DNA of 64,000 bases, taken from NCBI RefSeq assembly GCF_030766935.1, contig NZ_JASERL010000004.1, positions 620,001 to 684,000 of the forward strand, in the 5' to 3' direction. The stretch comes from Streptomyces sp. KL109B. GTDB lineage: Bacteria; Actinomycetota; Actinomycetes; Streptomycetales; Streptomycetaceae. Shown one piece after another: positions 1 through 7,622 of the stretch. The translations under genes were made by a program, and so were the position numbers. The notes beneath the pieces were generated by a model. The model was not told where the DNA came from. It saw only the letters and a list, made by a program, of their open reading frames with translations, and did no database searches. The first letter of the stretch is position 1, and every line of letters starts with the position of its first letter.

Positions 1-1429
1 CGGCCAGCGCGACCGCCGCCATCGGCAGGAACACCGCGACGAAGGCCGCCGGGTGCGAGCCGCCCGCGCCCTGCGCCGCGCCGTGCCCGGCCGCGCCCAC
101 CGCTCCCCCGCCCAGCGCGGCAAAGGCGGCGCCACCGGCCGCGAGCAGCAGCGCGTTGGAGAGGCCGTCGGAGATCTGCAGCGCGGCGGAGTTCGTCCCG
201 ACCTCCTCGGGCGCGGACAGTTGCAGCAGCAACACGGACGTCGACGAGATCACGAGCCCCATCCCGAGGCAGCCGAAGGCCCACGCGATCGCCACCGTCC
301 ACACCGGCACGGCCTCGACCAGCACGCTCGGCGCGACCGCGATGGCCGCCGCCACCAGCACCATGCCGCCCGCGACGAGCCGCTCCCGGTACGGCTCGAC
401 CCGCGGCCGCGACTGCAACCACGAGCCGAACGCCCACGTGCCGCCGCCCGCGGCCAGCGAGAACCCGGCGAGGGTGGGGCTCAGTCCGCGCTGCGTCACC
501 AGCATCAGCGGCACGAACGACTCCGCCGCGATGAACGAGCCCGCCGCGATCCCGCGCAGCAGCACCACGGACGGCAGCCCGTGCGCGGCCCGGTACGTGC
601 CGCGGGGCAGCAGGCCGAGCACGGACGGCACGAGGAGGGCGGCGCCGACGGCGGCCGGGAGCAGGGACAGCGGGCGCAGGTCCTGGGCGGCGTACTGGAG
701 GAGGCCGGCGCCGAGCGAGATGCCGAGGGCGAGCCGGATCCGGCGCCGGTCGAAGGCGGCCGGGGCAGTGCCCTCGGGTGGGCCGCTCGCGCGCCGCCTG
801 ACCTCCGGGAGCGCGAGGGCGAGCGGCAGGACGACCAGGATCGGGATGCCGAGGAACACCCACCGCCAGCCGATGTGCTCCGTCACGGCGCCCGCCGCGA
901 GCGGTCCCACGATCGACGGTACGACCCAGCTCGCCGCGAACGCCGCCATGATCGCGGGGCGCAGGTGGTCCGGGTAGGCGCGGCTGACGACGACGTACAG
1001 CCCGACGATGACCAGGCCGCCGCCGAGGCCCTGCACGGCGCGCCCGGCGATGAACATCCACATGTTCGTCGCGGTTCCGGCGAGGAGGAGGCCGGCCGCG
1101 AAGGAGGCGATGCCGGCGGTGACGGGGCCCAGCGGGCCGTTGCGGTCGGCCCACTGTCCGGCGAGGACCATGCCGAACAGGCTCGTCGTGAAGAACCCGG
1201 AGAACGCGAACGCGTACAGCGAGACGCCGTCGAGTTCGCGGGCGGCGACGGGCATCGCGGTGCCGACGGCGGTCGCCTCGAAGGCGATGAGGAGGACGAC
1301 GGTGACGATGCCGATGCTGAGGGCGCGGTAGGTGCGGCCGAGTACGCCCTCCGTCTCCGACGGGGTGCCGGGTGATGTGGTGGCGGTTGTGGTGGGGGCG
1401 ACGTCGGTGTCGTCTTCGAGGGCGGCCAT
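1..1429 (-). CDS. MFS drug-efflux-type transporter (3' end beyond window)
   Basis: Major facilitator superfamily permease, probably a proton-coupled drug/metabolite exporter of the plasma membrane. After a hydrophilic N-terminus rich in Asp/Thr/Pro (about 30 residues) the translation gives a series of hydrophobic helices. Helix 1 ends in VGTAMPVAARELDG, and the loop after helix 2 carries GQWADRNG, the family loop-2/3 motif. At least 12 helices are visible and the frame is still open at base 1, which suggests a 14-helix (DHA2-like) member. The ATG at 1429 is used because it opens the frame just before the hydrophilic N-terminus. No adjacent regulator is in view. Substrate cannot be inferred. 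Confidence 0.85.
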   Translation of the reverse strand, partial: MAALEDDTDVAPTTTATTSPGTPSETEGVLGRTYRALSIGIVTVVLLIAFEATAVGTAMPVAARELDGVSLYAFAFSGFFTTSLFGMVLAGQWADRNGPLGPVTAGIASFAAGLLLAGTATNMWMFIAGRAVQGLGGGLVIVGLYVVVSRAYPDHLRPAIMAAFAASWVVPSIVGPLAAGAVTEHIGWRWVFLGIPILVVLPLALALPEVRRRASGPPEGTAPAAFDRRRIRLALGISLGAGLLQYAAQDLRPLSLLPAAVGAALLVPSVLGLLPRGTYRAAHGLPSVVLLRGIAAGSFIAAESFVPLMLVTQRGLSPTLAGFSLAAGGGTWAFGSWLQSRPRVEPYRERLVAGGMVLVAAAIAVAPSVLVEAVPVWTVAIAWAFGCLGMGLVISSTSVLLLQLSAPEEVGTNSAALQISDGLSNALLLAAGGAAFAALGGGAVGAAGHGAAQGAGGSHPAAFVAVFLPMAAVALA

Positions 1430-1514
1430 GGGGTTCAGGGTAAGGGGCGTTTTGGGGGCTGACGCCTGTCGGGAGGCGGGGTCCGGGGTGGTCCCTTGGT
1501 CGTAGGTCGTCCGG

Positions 1515-1763
1515 GCCTACGCCTCGGGGCGCCGCCCCTGACCCCGCTGCTCAAGCGCCGCAGGGGCTGGAAAGATCGGGGCGCCGCCCCGGACCCCGCG
1601 CCTCAAACGCCGGCGGGGCTTGAATGCGGTCATTCGCCGCCGGAGCTTCAAAAGATCGGGGCGCCGCCCCGGACCCCGCGCCTCAAACGCCGGCGGGGCT
1701 TGGATGCGGTCATTCGCCGGCGGGGCTTGGATGTGGTCATTCGCCGGCGGGGGTTGGATCGGG
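1515..1763. repeat. GC-rich tandem repeat array downstream of pectate lyase
   Basis: Two 80-bp units lie head to tail at 1571-1650 and 1651-1730. They match almost perfectly over the first 50 bases (gcgccgccccggaccccgcg, then cctcaaacgccggcggggct). A related half unit lies at about 1515-1570. Two further 27-bp subunits containing cattcgccggcggggcttgg follow and end right at the pectate lyase stop codon at 1764. The unit belongs to a dispersed GC-rich family that recurs at 5873, 11902, 43664 and 53184. The rest of the 1430-1763 gap holds no gene I can support. The array may end transcripts from both flanking minus-strand genes. Confidence 0.85.
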
Positions 1764-2579
1764 TCAGTCGTACGTGATGTCGGACTCCTTGTACTTGCAG
1801 TACGTGCCGTCGGGGCCGCTGCCGGTTTCCTCGGGCTCGTCGCCGGAGTCGTTGCCCTCGTAGCGGACGCAGGGCTCGATCTTCTTGTCGTCGTCGCCGT
1901 GGATACGGATGTTGCTGAGGGTGGCGGTGTCGCCGTAGTTGGTGTTGATGCCGACGAGCGACTTTCCGGGGGCGGTGACGTCGACGTCGGAGACGGTGAT
2001 GGTGCGCTTGTGCTGCGTGGAGCAGTTGCCGCAGGAGCGGACGAGCTTGCCGAAGTCGGAGACCTGGAAGCCGCTGACGGCGAGCGTGCCGGCGCCATTG
2101 AACTGCAGCACCTTGTCGTCGGCCTTCCGCGCGCCGCCGCCGGTCACCTTGTACGTGGCGGAGGACGAGGTGCCCTTGAAGGTGGCGGCGTCCTCGCCGA
2201 CGTCCTCCCACCACACGTTCTGGAGCGTGCAGCTGCCCGCGCAGTGCACGCCGTCGGCGGCGGGCGAGCCGATGATGACGTTCTTGAGGACGGCCCCGTC
2301 CTTCAGGTTGAAGATCGGGTCCTGGCCCTCCTCCTGGCCGTCGCCGCCCAGGTCGCCGCTGCCGTAGTAGCGCTTGAGGCCGCCGTCGAGCGTGCCCGAG
2401 ACGGAGATCGACGACGAGACGGCCTGCTCGCCCTTGGCCTCGGGCCACGCGGCGGCGGCACCGGCGGAGCCGATCATCCCGTTGGTGACGAGCGCGGCGC
2501 CCGCGATGGAGAGCGCTCCGGCGCTCGCCCACAGGGCGCGGCGGCGGGTGACCTTGCGGCGGTGTCTTGTGGGGGTCAT
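1764..2579 (-). CDS. secreted pectate lyase, polysaccharide lyase family 3
   Basis: Predicted extracellular pectate lyase of family PL3, cleaving polygalacturonate by beta-elimination (family knowledge). The 271-residue product begins with a twin-arginine-like signal (TRRRALWAS, hydrophobic stretch, AGAAAAW), so mature protein starts near residue 42. PL3 hallmarks follow in order: GDGQEEGQDPIF, LKNVIIG, ADGVHC, NVWWEDVGEDAATFKG, then GKLVRSCGNC and a C-terminal disulphide-rich part. The parallel beta-helix fold of PL3 uses Ca2+ held by acidic residues in the WWEDVGED segment. The ATG at 2579 precedes a basic signal peptide. The stop abuts the tandem repeat array. It stands alone, divergent from the tRNA-like gene at 2665. 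Confidence 0.9.
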   Translation of the reverse strand: MTPTRHRRKVTRRRALWASAGALSIAGAALVTNGMIGSAGAAAAWPEAKGEQAVSSSISVSGTLDGGLKRYYGSGDLGGDGQEEGQDPIFNLKDGAVLKNVIIGSPAADGVHCAGSCTLQNVWWEDVGEDAATFKGTSSSATYKVTGGGARKADDKVLQFNGAGTLAVSGFQVSDFGKLVRSCGNCSTQHKRTITVSDVDVTAPGKSLVGINTNYGDTATLSNIRIHGDDDKKIEPCVRYEGNDSGDEPEETGSGPDGTYCKYKESDITYD

Positions 2580-2664
2580 GTTCCGCTTCCTAGGGGGAGT
2601 TGGTGTGCTGTCCCCCTTCGGTCGCCGCGGGCGGCGGGGAGGTTGCCGGGGTTTCCGGACGGGT

Positions 2665-2762
2665 GGCCGTGTGCCCGAGTGGTTTAGGGATTCGCCTGCG
2701 CTGCGTCCATGAGCGGGCTCCGCCCGCGGGGAAGCGCACCGGTTCGATTCCGGTCACGGCCT
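2665..2762 (+). tRNA. class-II tRNA-like gene, degenerate anticodon arm (Ser/Tyr-like)
   Basis: A 7-bp acceptor stem GGCCGTG (2665-2671) pairs perfectly with CACGGCC (2755-2761). A perfect 5-bp T arm ACCGG-TTCGATT-CCGGT lies at 2738-2754, and the D arm is CCC/GGG with loop GAGTGGTTTA. These are true tRNA features. The anticodon arm is poor: TTCGC-CTGCGCT-GCGTC gives only three pairs and an anticodon GCG (would read Arg CGC), which bacteria normally do not use. The variable region (about 2708-2737) is about 30 nt and contains a 6-bp hairpin GCGGGC/GCCCGC. TGCGCT (2697-2702) could instead pair with AGCGCA (2733-2738). Base 73 is T and no CCA is encoded. It may be an unusual or decaying tRNA; identity is undetermined. 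Confidence 0.6.
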
Positions 2763-2774
2763 CTGGAGCGCGAG

Positions 2775-2821
2775 AACGACGAAGGGGTGCACCGCCAACA
2801 GCGGTGCACCCCTTCGTCGTT
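2775..2821. terminator. perfect 21-bp inverted repeat, bidirectional terminator
   Basis: A 21-bp arm at 2775-2795 and its exact complement at 2801-2821 flank a 5-base CAACA loop. The hairpin sits 13 bp after the tRNA-like gene and 15 bp past the stop of the convergent molybdenum hydroxylase operon, so it can terminate both. The arms have AA/TT ends but no long T tract, as usual in streptomycetes. Confidence 0.85.
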
Positions 2822-2836
2822 CGGTCGGTCAGCCGG

Positions 2837-5179
2837 TCAGGCGGTCGGCTCCACGGCGGGTGCCTGCTGCTCGGCGGCCACCGCCGCCTGCGGGCGGATC
2901 GGCAGCCGGTTGACCGGGCGGCCGGTCGCCGCGCGGACCGCCGAGGCCACCGCCGCCGGGGCGGCGACGACCGGGGCGGCGCTCGCGGACTTGGCGCCGA
3001 AGGGGGCGACGACGTCGCGCTCCTCGACCAGGTTCACGAGGTGGATGTCGGGGGTGTCGAGCGAGGTGGGCAGGGCGTAACCGGTCAGGTCGGGGCGGCG
3101 GACGATGCCCTTCGGGGCGCGGAGGTTCTCCGTGAGGGCCACGCCCACGCCCTGGGTGACTCCGGCCTCGATCCGGGCGGCGAGCTGGGCTGGGTTGAGG
3201 ATCCGGCCGACGTCCTGCGCGACCGCGAGTTCGACGACCCGCACCGAGCCGAGCTCCACGTCCACGTCGACCACCGCGCGGATCGCGCAGAAGGCCATGC
3301 CGACGAAGGCGTCTCCCTGGCCGGAGGCGTCGAGCGGCTCCGTGGGATGCGGGCGGCACTGCGCGGTGGCCCACAACTCCTTGCCGTCCATGGCCTCTTC
3401 GACGGTCGTCGAGAGGACCCCGTCGTACGAGGTGATCTTGCCGTCGGCGATCTGGAGCAGCTCCGTGGACATGCCGAACTTGTGGGCCAGCGGCTGGAGA
3501 AGCTGCGTACGGACCATCTTGGCGGCCCGCTCGACCGCCCCGCCCGAGACCCACGTGTGCCGGCCTCGGAGTCCCGGCCCGGCGGGCGGCTGGTCCGTGT
3601 CGACCGGCGCCACGTGGACCTCCTCGACGCCGAGCGTCTCCTGGACGATCTGGCGGGCCAGCGTGGCGAAGCCCTGTCCCGTCTCGACGGCGGCGCAGAT
3701 GACGGTCGCGACGCCGTCGTGCACCTTGACGGTGGCCGTCGACACCTCGTCGGCACCCTCGGAGCCGAGCATGTGCACCATGCCGACGCCGTAGCCGACG
3801 CCGCGCCTGACGGCGGACGGCTCGCCCACGCCCTCGGGGCCGCCGGGCAGCAGCCAGTCCTCCTCCGGCCCGTCCTTGGGCAGCGGGGGAAGCGGGAACT
3901 CCCGTACGGAGGTGAGGAGTTCGGCCACGGGCGCCGGGCACGTCACCGTCTGACCGGTCGGGAGCACGTCCCCTGTGGCCAGCACGTTGCGCATCCGGAG
4001 CTCCGCCGGGTCGACGCCGAGCTTCTTCGCCAGCTTGTCCATCTGCGCCTCGTACGCGGCGCACACCTGCATGGCGCCCTCTCCGCGTACGTGGCCGGAC
4101 GGCGGGTTGTTCGTGCGGACCGCCCAGCCCTCGATGGAGGCGTGCGGCACTACGTAGGGGCCGCAGGCGAAGGAGACGGCGGCGGCGAGGGCATCGGACG
4201 ACGTGTCCGCGTACGCCCCCGCGTCGAGCAGGATCTGGGCCTCCACCTTCACCAACTTCCCTTCCGCGTCCGCGTGGTGGCGGTAGCGCAGCAGGGTGGG
4301 GTGGCGGTGCGGGTGGCCGAGGAAGGATTCCTCGCGGGACGCCGCGAGCTTCACCGGGCAGCCGGTGTGCAGGGCGAGCAGTCCGAGCGGGAGGTGGAAG
4401 CTGGGGTCCTCGCGGTCGGCGGTCGCGCCGGGCACGCCCGTGACGACGACCTTCACGCGCTCGCGCTCCAGGCCGTACCGGGCGGCGGCCAGATCACGGT
4501 CGCCGTGCGGATCGGTGGAGGCGATGTACAGCTCCACTCCCCCGTCGGGACGCGGCACGGCGAGCCCGGCCTCGGCGCCGATGGGCGCCGGGTCCTGGCG
4601 CCCGATCCGGTAGAGCCCCTCGACGATCACCTCGCCCGTCGCCTCTGCGTCGCCGTGCTGGAGCGGGATGTGGCGGACGAGGTTGCCCTCGGGGTGCAGG
4701 GGCTCGGCCGCGAAGGACTGCTCGGGGTCGGTGACCGGGTCCAGGACCTCGTACTCGACGATGATCGCGGCGGCGGCCATCCGCGCGGTGTCCGGATGGT
4801 CGGCCGCGACGGCCGCGATGGCCTCGCCGTGGTGGCGTACGACCTCGGAGGCGAACATCGGCCGGTCGGAGGCCCGGTGACCGGCGAGCGCCCCACCGGG
4901 AACGTCCTCGTGCGTGACGACGGCGCGCACCCCGGGCATCTCGCGCGCGTGGGAGGTGTCGATGCTCACCACGCGCGCGTGCGCGTGCGGAGAGCGCAGG
5001 ATCGCCGCCCAGAGCAGGCCCTCGGCCCACAGGTCGGCGGCGTACGGGAACGTGCCTTCCGCCTTGGCGTGCGCGTCCTGCGAGGGCAGCGACATGCCCA
5101 GGCCGTGCGGGAAGCTCTCCGCTTCCGGAGCCGTGGGGGCCGCCGGGCCCGTGGAGGTCGTGGCCGTCTCGCTCGTCAT
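2837..5179 (-). CDS. xanthine dehydrogenase family, molybdopterin-binding large subunit
   Basis: Large Mo-cofactor subunit (780 aa) of a three-subunit xanthine/aldehyde/CO dehydrogenase-type hydroxylase. An N-terminal hammerhead domain (about 30-145, LRSPHAHARVVSID) is followed by two Mo-cofactor domains. MPT-contact segments are recognisable but divergent: NNPPSGHVRGEGAMQ replaces the usual P-GAFRG-G-PQ, and GQGDAFVGMAF and DVGRILNPAQLAARIEAGVTQG are present. The C-terminal motif that normally reads GVGE, with the catalytic glutamate, is GAKSASA at residues 728-734, so that Glu appears absent. The ATG at 5179 overlaps the upstream gene's TGA by 4 bp (ATGA). Translationally coupled last gene of the operon at 7301-2837. 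The substrate is unknown; purine, aldehyde or heterocycle are all possible. Confidence 0.85.
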   Translation of the reverse strand: MTSETATTSTGPAAPTAPEAESFPHGLGMSLPSQDAHAKAEGTFPYAADLWAEGLLWAAILRSPHAHARVVSIDTSHAREMPGVRAVVTHEDVPGGALAGHRASDRPMFASEVVRHHGEAIAAVAADHPDTARMAAAAIIVEYEVLDPVTDPEQSFAAEPLHPEGNLVRHIPLQHGDAEATGEVIVEGLYRIGRQDPAPIGAEAGLAVPRPDGGVELYIASTDPHGDRDLAAARYGLERERVKVVVTGVPGATADREDPSFHLPLGLLALHTGCPVKLAASREESFLGHPHRHPTLLRYRHHADAEGKLVKVEAQILLDAGAYADTSSDALAAAVSFACGPYVVPHASIEGWAVRTNNPPSGHVRGEGAMQVCAAYEAQMDKLAKKLGVDPAELRMRNVLATGDVLPTGQTVTCPAPVAELLTSVREFPLPPLPKDGPEEDWLLPGGPEGVGEPSAVRRGVGYGVGMVHMLGSEGADEVSTATVKVHDGVATVICAAVETGQGFATLARQIVQETLGVEEVHVAPVDTDQPPAGPGLRGRHTWVSGGAVERAAKMVRTQLLQPLAHKFGMSTELLQIADGKITSYDGVLSTTVEEAMDGKELWATAQCRPHPTEPLDASGQGDAFVGMAFCAIRAVVDVDVELGSVRVVELAVAQDVGRILNPAQLAARIEAGVTQGVGVALTENLRAPKGIVRRPDLTGYALPTSLDTPDIHLVNLVEERDVVAPFGAKSASAAPVVAAPAAVASAVRAATGRPVNRLPIRPQAAVAAEQQAPAVEPTA

Positions 5180-6405
5180 GCCTGCCCTCCGTGCTGGTCG
5201 CCCTGCGGGTCCTGCCCGCCCTGTTGAAGGTCCTCGGTCACCAACGGGCCCGCCTGGCGCGGAATCCGCGGCTCCTCCTCGCCGCCGCCCTCGGCCGACG
5301 CCGCCTCGGCCGCGGCCTCCGCCGCCGCCCGCCGCTCGTCGGCGACCTGGCGCACCGCGTCCACCACGCCCCGGTAGCCGGAGCAGCGGCACAGGTTGCC
5401 GCACAGCGCCTGGCGGGTCTCCAGAGCGGTGGGGTTCGGATTGCCCTCCAGCAGATCGTGCGCGGTCATCGCCATGCCGGGCACGCAGAAACCGCACTGC
5501 ACGGAACCGCACTCGGCCAACGCCCGCTGCACGTCCGAAGGCCGCCCGTCCTCCGCGAGCCCCTCGACGGTACGGACCTCGCTCCCGGCCGTCGTCGCGG
5601 CCGGCACCAGACAGGACGCGACGAGCCGCCCGTCCACCTGTACGTTGCAGGCCCCGCACTCGCCCTGCGAACACCCGTCCTTGGCCCCGGCGAGCCCCAG
5701 CCGCTCGCGCAGCACATACAGCAACGACTCCCCGATCCACGCCTCCGTGACCGGCCGATCCGCCCCATTGACCCGCAACACGTAGCTGGCCAGGGGGTGG
5801 TCGTCGTGGAGGGGGAGGGGGGCGGCGGGCGCTTCGTCCGTTTCCGGTTCCTCGACGGCGGGCTCAGCCACCTCAAGCCCCGCCGGCGATTGAGGCGCGG
5901 GGTCCGGGGCAGAGCCCCGCGACGCAGGCTCGGCTTCCGGCTCCCCGCCGGAGGCATCGGCATCCGCCCACGGCGCCACCGCACCCCCCGGCAACGTCGC
6001 CGGCGGCGCCTGCCCCGCCACCACGGCGGACGTGAACTCCCCGGACTCGTCCGGCAGTTCCCCGTCGGCGAGCGGAATCGACCACTCCCCGGTCTGCCCG
6101 GCCGCCTGGGGCGCCGGCCCCACGGCCTCGGCCGACACCTCGCCCGCCGTACCGCCGGAGGTATCCGGTGAAACCAGATTCTCCGGCAACATCCACACCC
6201 CGGTCGCCGCAGGATCGGCCCCCGCCGCCCCCGTGGCCGGGCTCACCGTTATCGGCGGCGGCACATACCCGTGTCCGGGCGCGGCCAGCGGCGCCTCGTC
6301 CGGGAACCCCTCGGGCGGCAACTGCACGAAGGCCGTCGCGTCGGCGTCGTACTCGCCCTGGGGCACCGGCTCCCAGCCGTCGGCTCCGGGGTACTCGTTC
6401 GTCAC
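5176..6405 (-). CDS. [2Fe-2S] subunit of molybdenum hydroxylase, with long N-terminal extension
   Basis: Electron-transfer subunit (409 aa) of the hydroxylase. The conserved part starts near residue 205: a plant-type [2Fe-2S] domain with Cys 245, 250, 253 and 265 (CSQGECGAC), then the helical [2Fe-2S] domain with Cys 304, 307, 339 and 341 (QCGFC, NLCRCSG). Usual family length is about 160-200 aa. Here roughly 200 residues of acidic, Pro/Ala/Gly-rich sequence precede it and about 50 charged residues follow. Residues about 159-178 (SRGSAPDPAPQSPAGLEV) are encoded by a copy of the dispersed GC-rich repeat. The GTG at 6405 overlaps the FAD-subunit stop by 4 bp (GTGA), which fixes this start and makes the extension part of the gene. 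Confidence 0.85.
   Translation of the reverse strand: MTNEYPGADGWEPVPQGEYDADATAFVQLPPEGFPDEAPLAAPGHGYVPPPITVSPATGAAGADPAATGVWMLPENLVSPDTSGGTAGEVSAEAVGPAPQAAGQTGEWSIPLADGELPDESGEFTSAVVAGQAPPATLPGGAVAPWADADASGGEPEAEPASRGSAPDPAPQSPAGLEVAEPAVEEPETDEAPAAPLPLHDDHPLASYVLRVNGADRPVTEAWIGESLLYVLRERLGLAGAKDGCSQGECGACNVQVDGRLVASCLVPAATTAGSEVRTVEGLAEDGRPSDVQRALAECGSVQCGFCVPGMAMTAHDLLEGNPNPTALETRQALCGNLCRCSGYRGVVDAVRQVADERRAAAEAAAEAASAEGGGEEEPRIPRQAGPLVTEDLQQGGQDPQGDQHGGQA
5873..5931. repeat. dispersed GC-rich repeat inside a coding sequence
   Basis: The block from caagccccgccggcgattga to ggcagagccccgcgac is the same element seen between genes at 11902, 43664 and 53184. Here it lies in frame inside the iron-sulphur subunit gene and encodes GSAPDPAPQSPAGLEV in the linker before the first cluster domain. 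It causes neither frameshift nor stop. Confidence 0.85.
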
Positions 6406-7301
6406 GACAGCGCCCTCCCAAGTGCACGTCGGGCCAGGACGGCGACGGTGCGCCGCAAGTGCAGTACGGCGGGCGGCAACTGCTGTCGCGTTCCGTCCGG
6501 CGCGGGCTCCGGGTCGGGGACGCACGCCGCGGCGACGTACTCGCCGAAGGCATGCACGGCCTCCGGTACGAGGGCGCCGCGCTCGCCGTCCCAGTCGATG
6601 AGCGAGGCCACCCACTGCTCGGCCTCCAGGGGCCGCAACGGCATGGGCGCGATGGCCCCGACGGCGCACCGCACTCCGCGCCGCGCCGGGTCGAGGACGA
6701 GCGCGACGGACGCCATCGCGCGCCCCGGCCCCGTACGCCCGGTGGCCTTGAGGAAGACCTGCGGCGCGTGCAGCAGCGGAACCCGTACGAAACCGATCAG
6801 CTCGGCCGGACCGAGCATGTCCATCCCGGCCAGCAGGTGCGAGACCGGGACCTCGCGTCTCGCGCCGCCCTGCCCCGCGATGATCAACGTGGCTTCCAGC
6901 GCGGCCAGTACGGGCAGCGTGTCGCCCGCGGGCGCGCCGGAGGCGATGTTGCCGCCGAGCGTCGCCGCGTTGCGGATCTGGGGCGGCCCCGCTGCGCGCG
7001 CCGCGGCGGCGAGGCCGGGGATGAGCGCGGCGAAGTCGGGGCGGCCGATGCGCGCGTGCGTGAGGCCCGCGCCGAGCAGCGCGTTCCCGTCCTGGTACTG
7101 CCAGCCGCGGATCTCGCTGATCCGGCCGAGCCCGACGAGGGCCGCCGGGCGCAGCTGTCCCGCGTTGACCTGGGCCATGAGGTCCGTGCCCCCGGCCACC
7201 GGTACGGCCGCGGGCATGGCGGCGAGCGCCTCGACGGCCTCGTCCAGCGAACCCGGAAGTACCGCGGCCCGTGTCGTCGCCTGCGGTGCGTGCGTGGTCA
7301 A
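6402..7301 (-). CDS. FAD-binding subunit of molybdenum hydroxylase (CoxM/XdhB-like)
   Basis: Medium flavoprotein subunit, first gene of the three-gene hydroxylase operon. It passes electrons from the [2Fe-2S] subunit to FAD. FAD-binding motifs are PVAGGTDLMAQVNAG near the N-terminus and ATLGGNIASGAPAGD about 90 residues later, followed by the CODH-flavoprotein C-terminal domain. The length of 299 aa fits the family. Start choice: a TTG at 7301 directly precedes TTHAPQATTRAAVLPGS and has GGGAAGGGG about 10 nt upstream. An ATG at 7379 would add 26 residues of unlikely low-complexity sequence. The stop overlaps the next gene by GTGA. Confidence 0.82.
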   Translation of the reverse strand: MTTHAPQATTRAAVLPGSLDEAVEALAAMPAAVPVAGGTDLMAQVNAGQLRPAALVGLGRISEIRGWQYQDGNALLGAGLTHARIGRPDFAALIPGLAAAARAAGPPQIRNAATLGGNIASGAPAGDTLPVLAALEATLIIAGQGGARREVPVSHLLAGMDMLGPAELIGFVRVPLLHAPQVFLKATGRTGPGRAMASVALVLDPARRGVRCAVGAIAPMPLRPLEAEQWVASLIDWDGERGALVPEAVHAFGEYVAAACVPDPEPAPDGTRQQLPPAVLHLRRTVAVLARRALGRALS

Positions 7302-7622
7302 ACCGGCTGCCCCTTCCCGATGTCCGGCCGCGTGCCTGGGCGGCGGCCCGGTCCCCCGCAAGGTCCTCGCTCGGTCCACGCGTGAGAGCCGTTCCCGCCG
7401 TTACGCCTGTTCCGCCGTACGGTACGTGCTGACAGGCCGGACGTGGCAACTCTGGCACATCTTCCTCTCGGGCCGGAGAGGGGGTCCGGTAGGAGGCATT
7501 CGCCCCTTCCACCTCATGGATGACCGATATCGCACCAGATCACCCGTGGGCGCGAATTGGCCCTCTTCGGTGATGTATGAGGTGACGTACGAAGTGACGC
7601 GCGGCCTCGCGGGCGGCCAAGC
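7302..7622. promoter_or_regulatory. upstream region of hydroxylase operon with three 12-bp direct repeats
   Basis: A 321-bp gap between the operon start and the end of the hexosaminidase gene; no coding sequence supported. It contains three abutting 12-mers, GGTGATGTATGA (7569), GGTGACGTACGA (7581) and AGTGACGCGCGG (7593), the first two differing at two positions. Direct repeats of this sort can be operator half sites. No regulator gene is adjacent, so this is inference. Confidence 0.35.

Noticed and set aside
53..1375. Long open frames on the + strand opposite the MFS gene
   Set aside because: Arg/His/Ala-rich translations are antisense shadows caused by high GC; the minus-strand frame gives clear membrane helices.
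1571..1730. Repeat array considered as CRISPR
   Set aside because: Units abut without unique spacers and no cas genes are present.
2600..5227. 875-codon + strand open frame across the hydroxylase operon
   Set aside because: Antisense to a family-typical Mo-cofactor subunit; no domain pattern in its own translation, and it runs through the tRNA-like gene and terminator.
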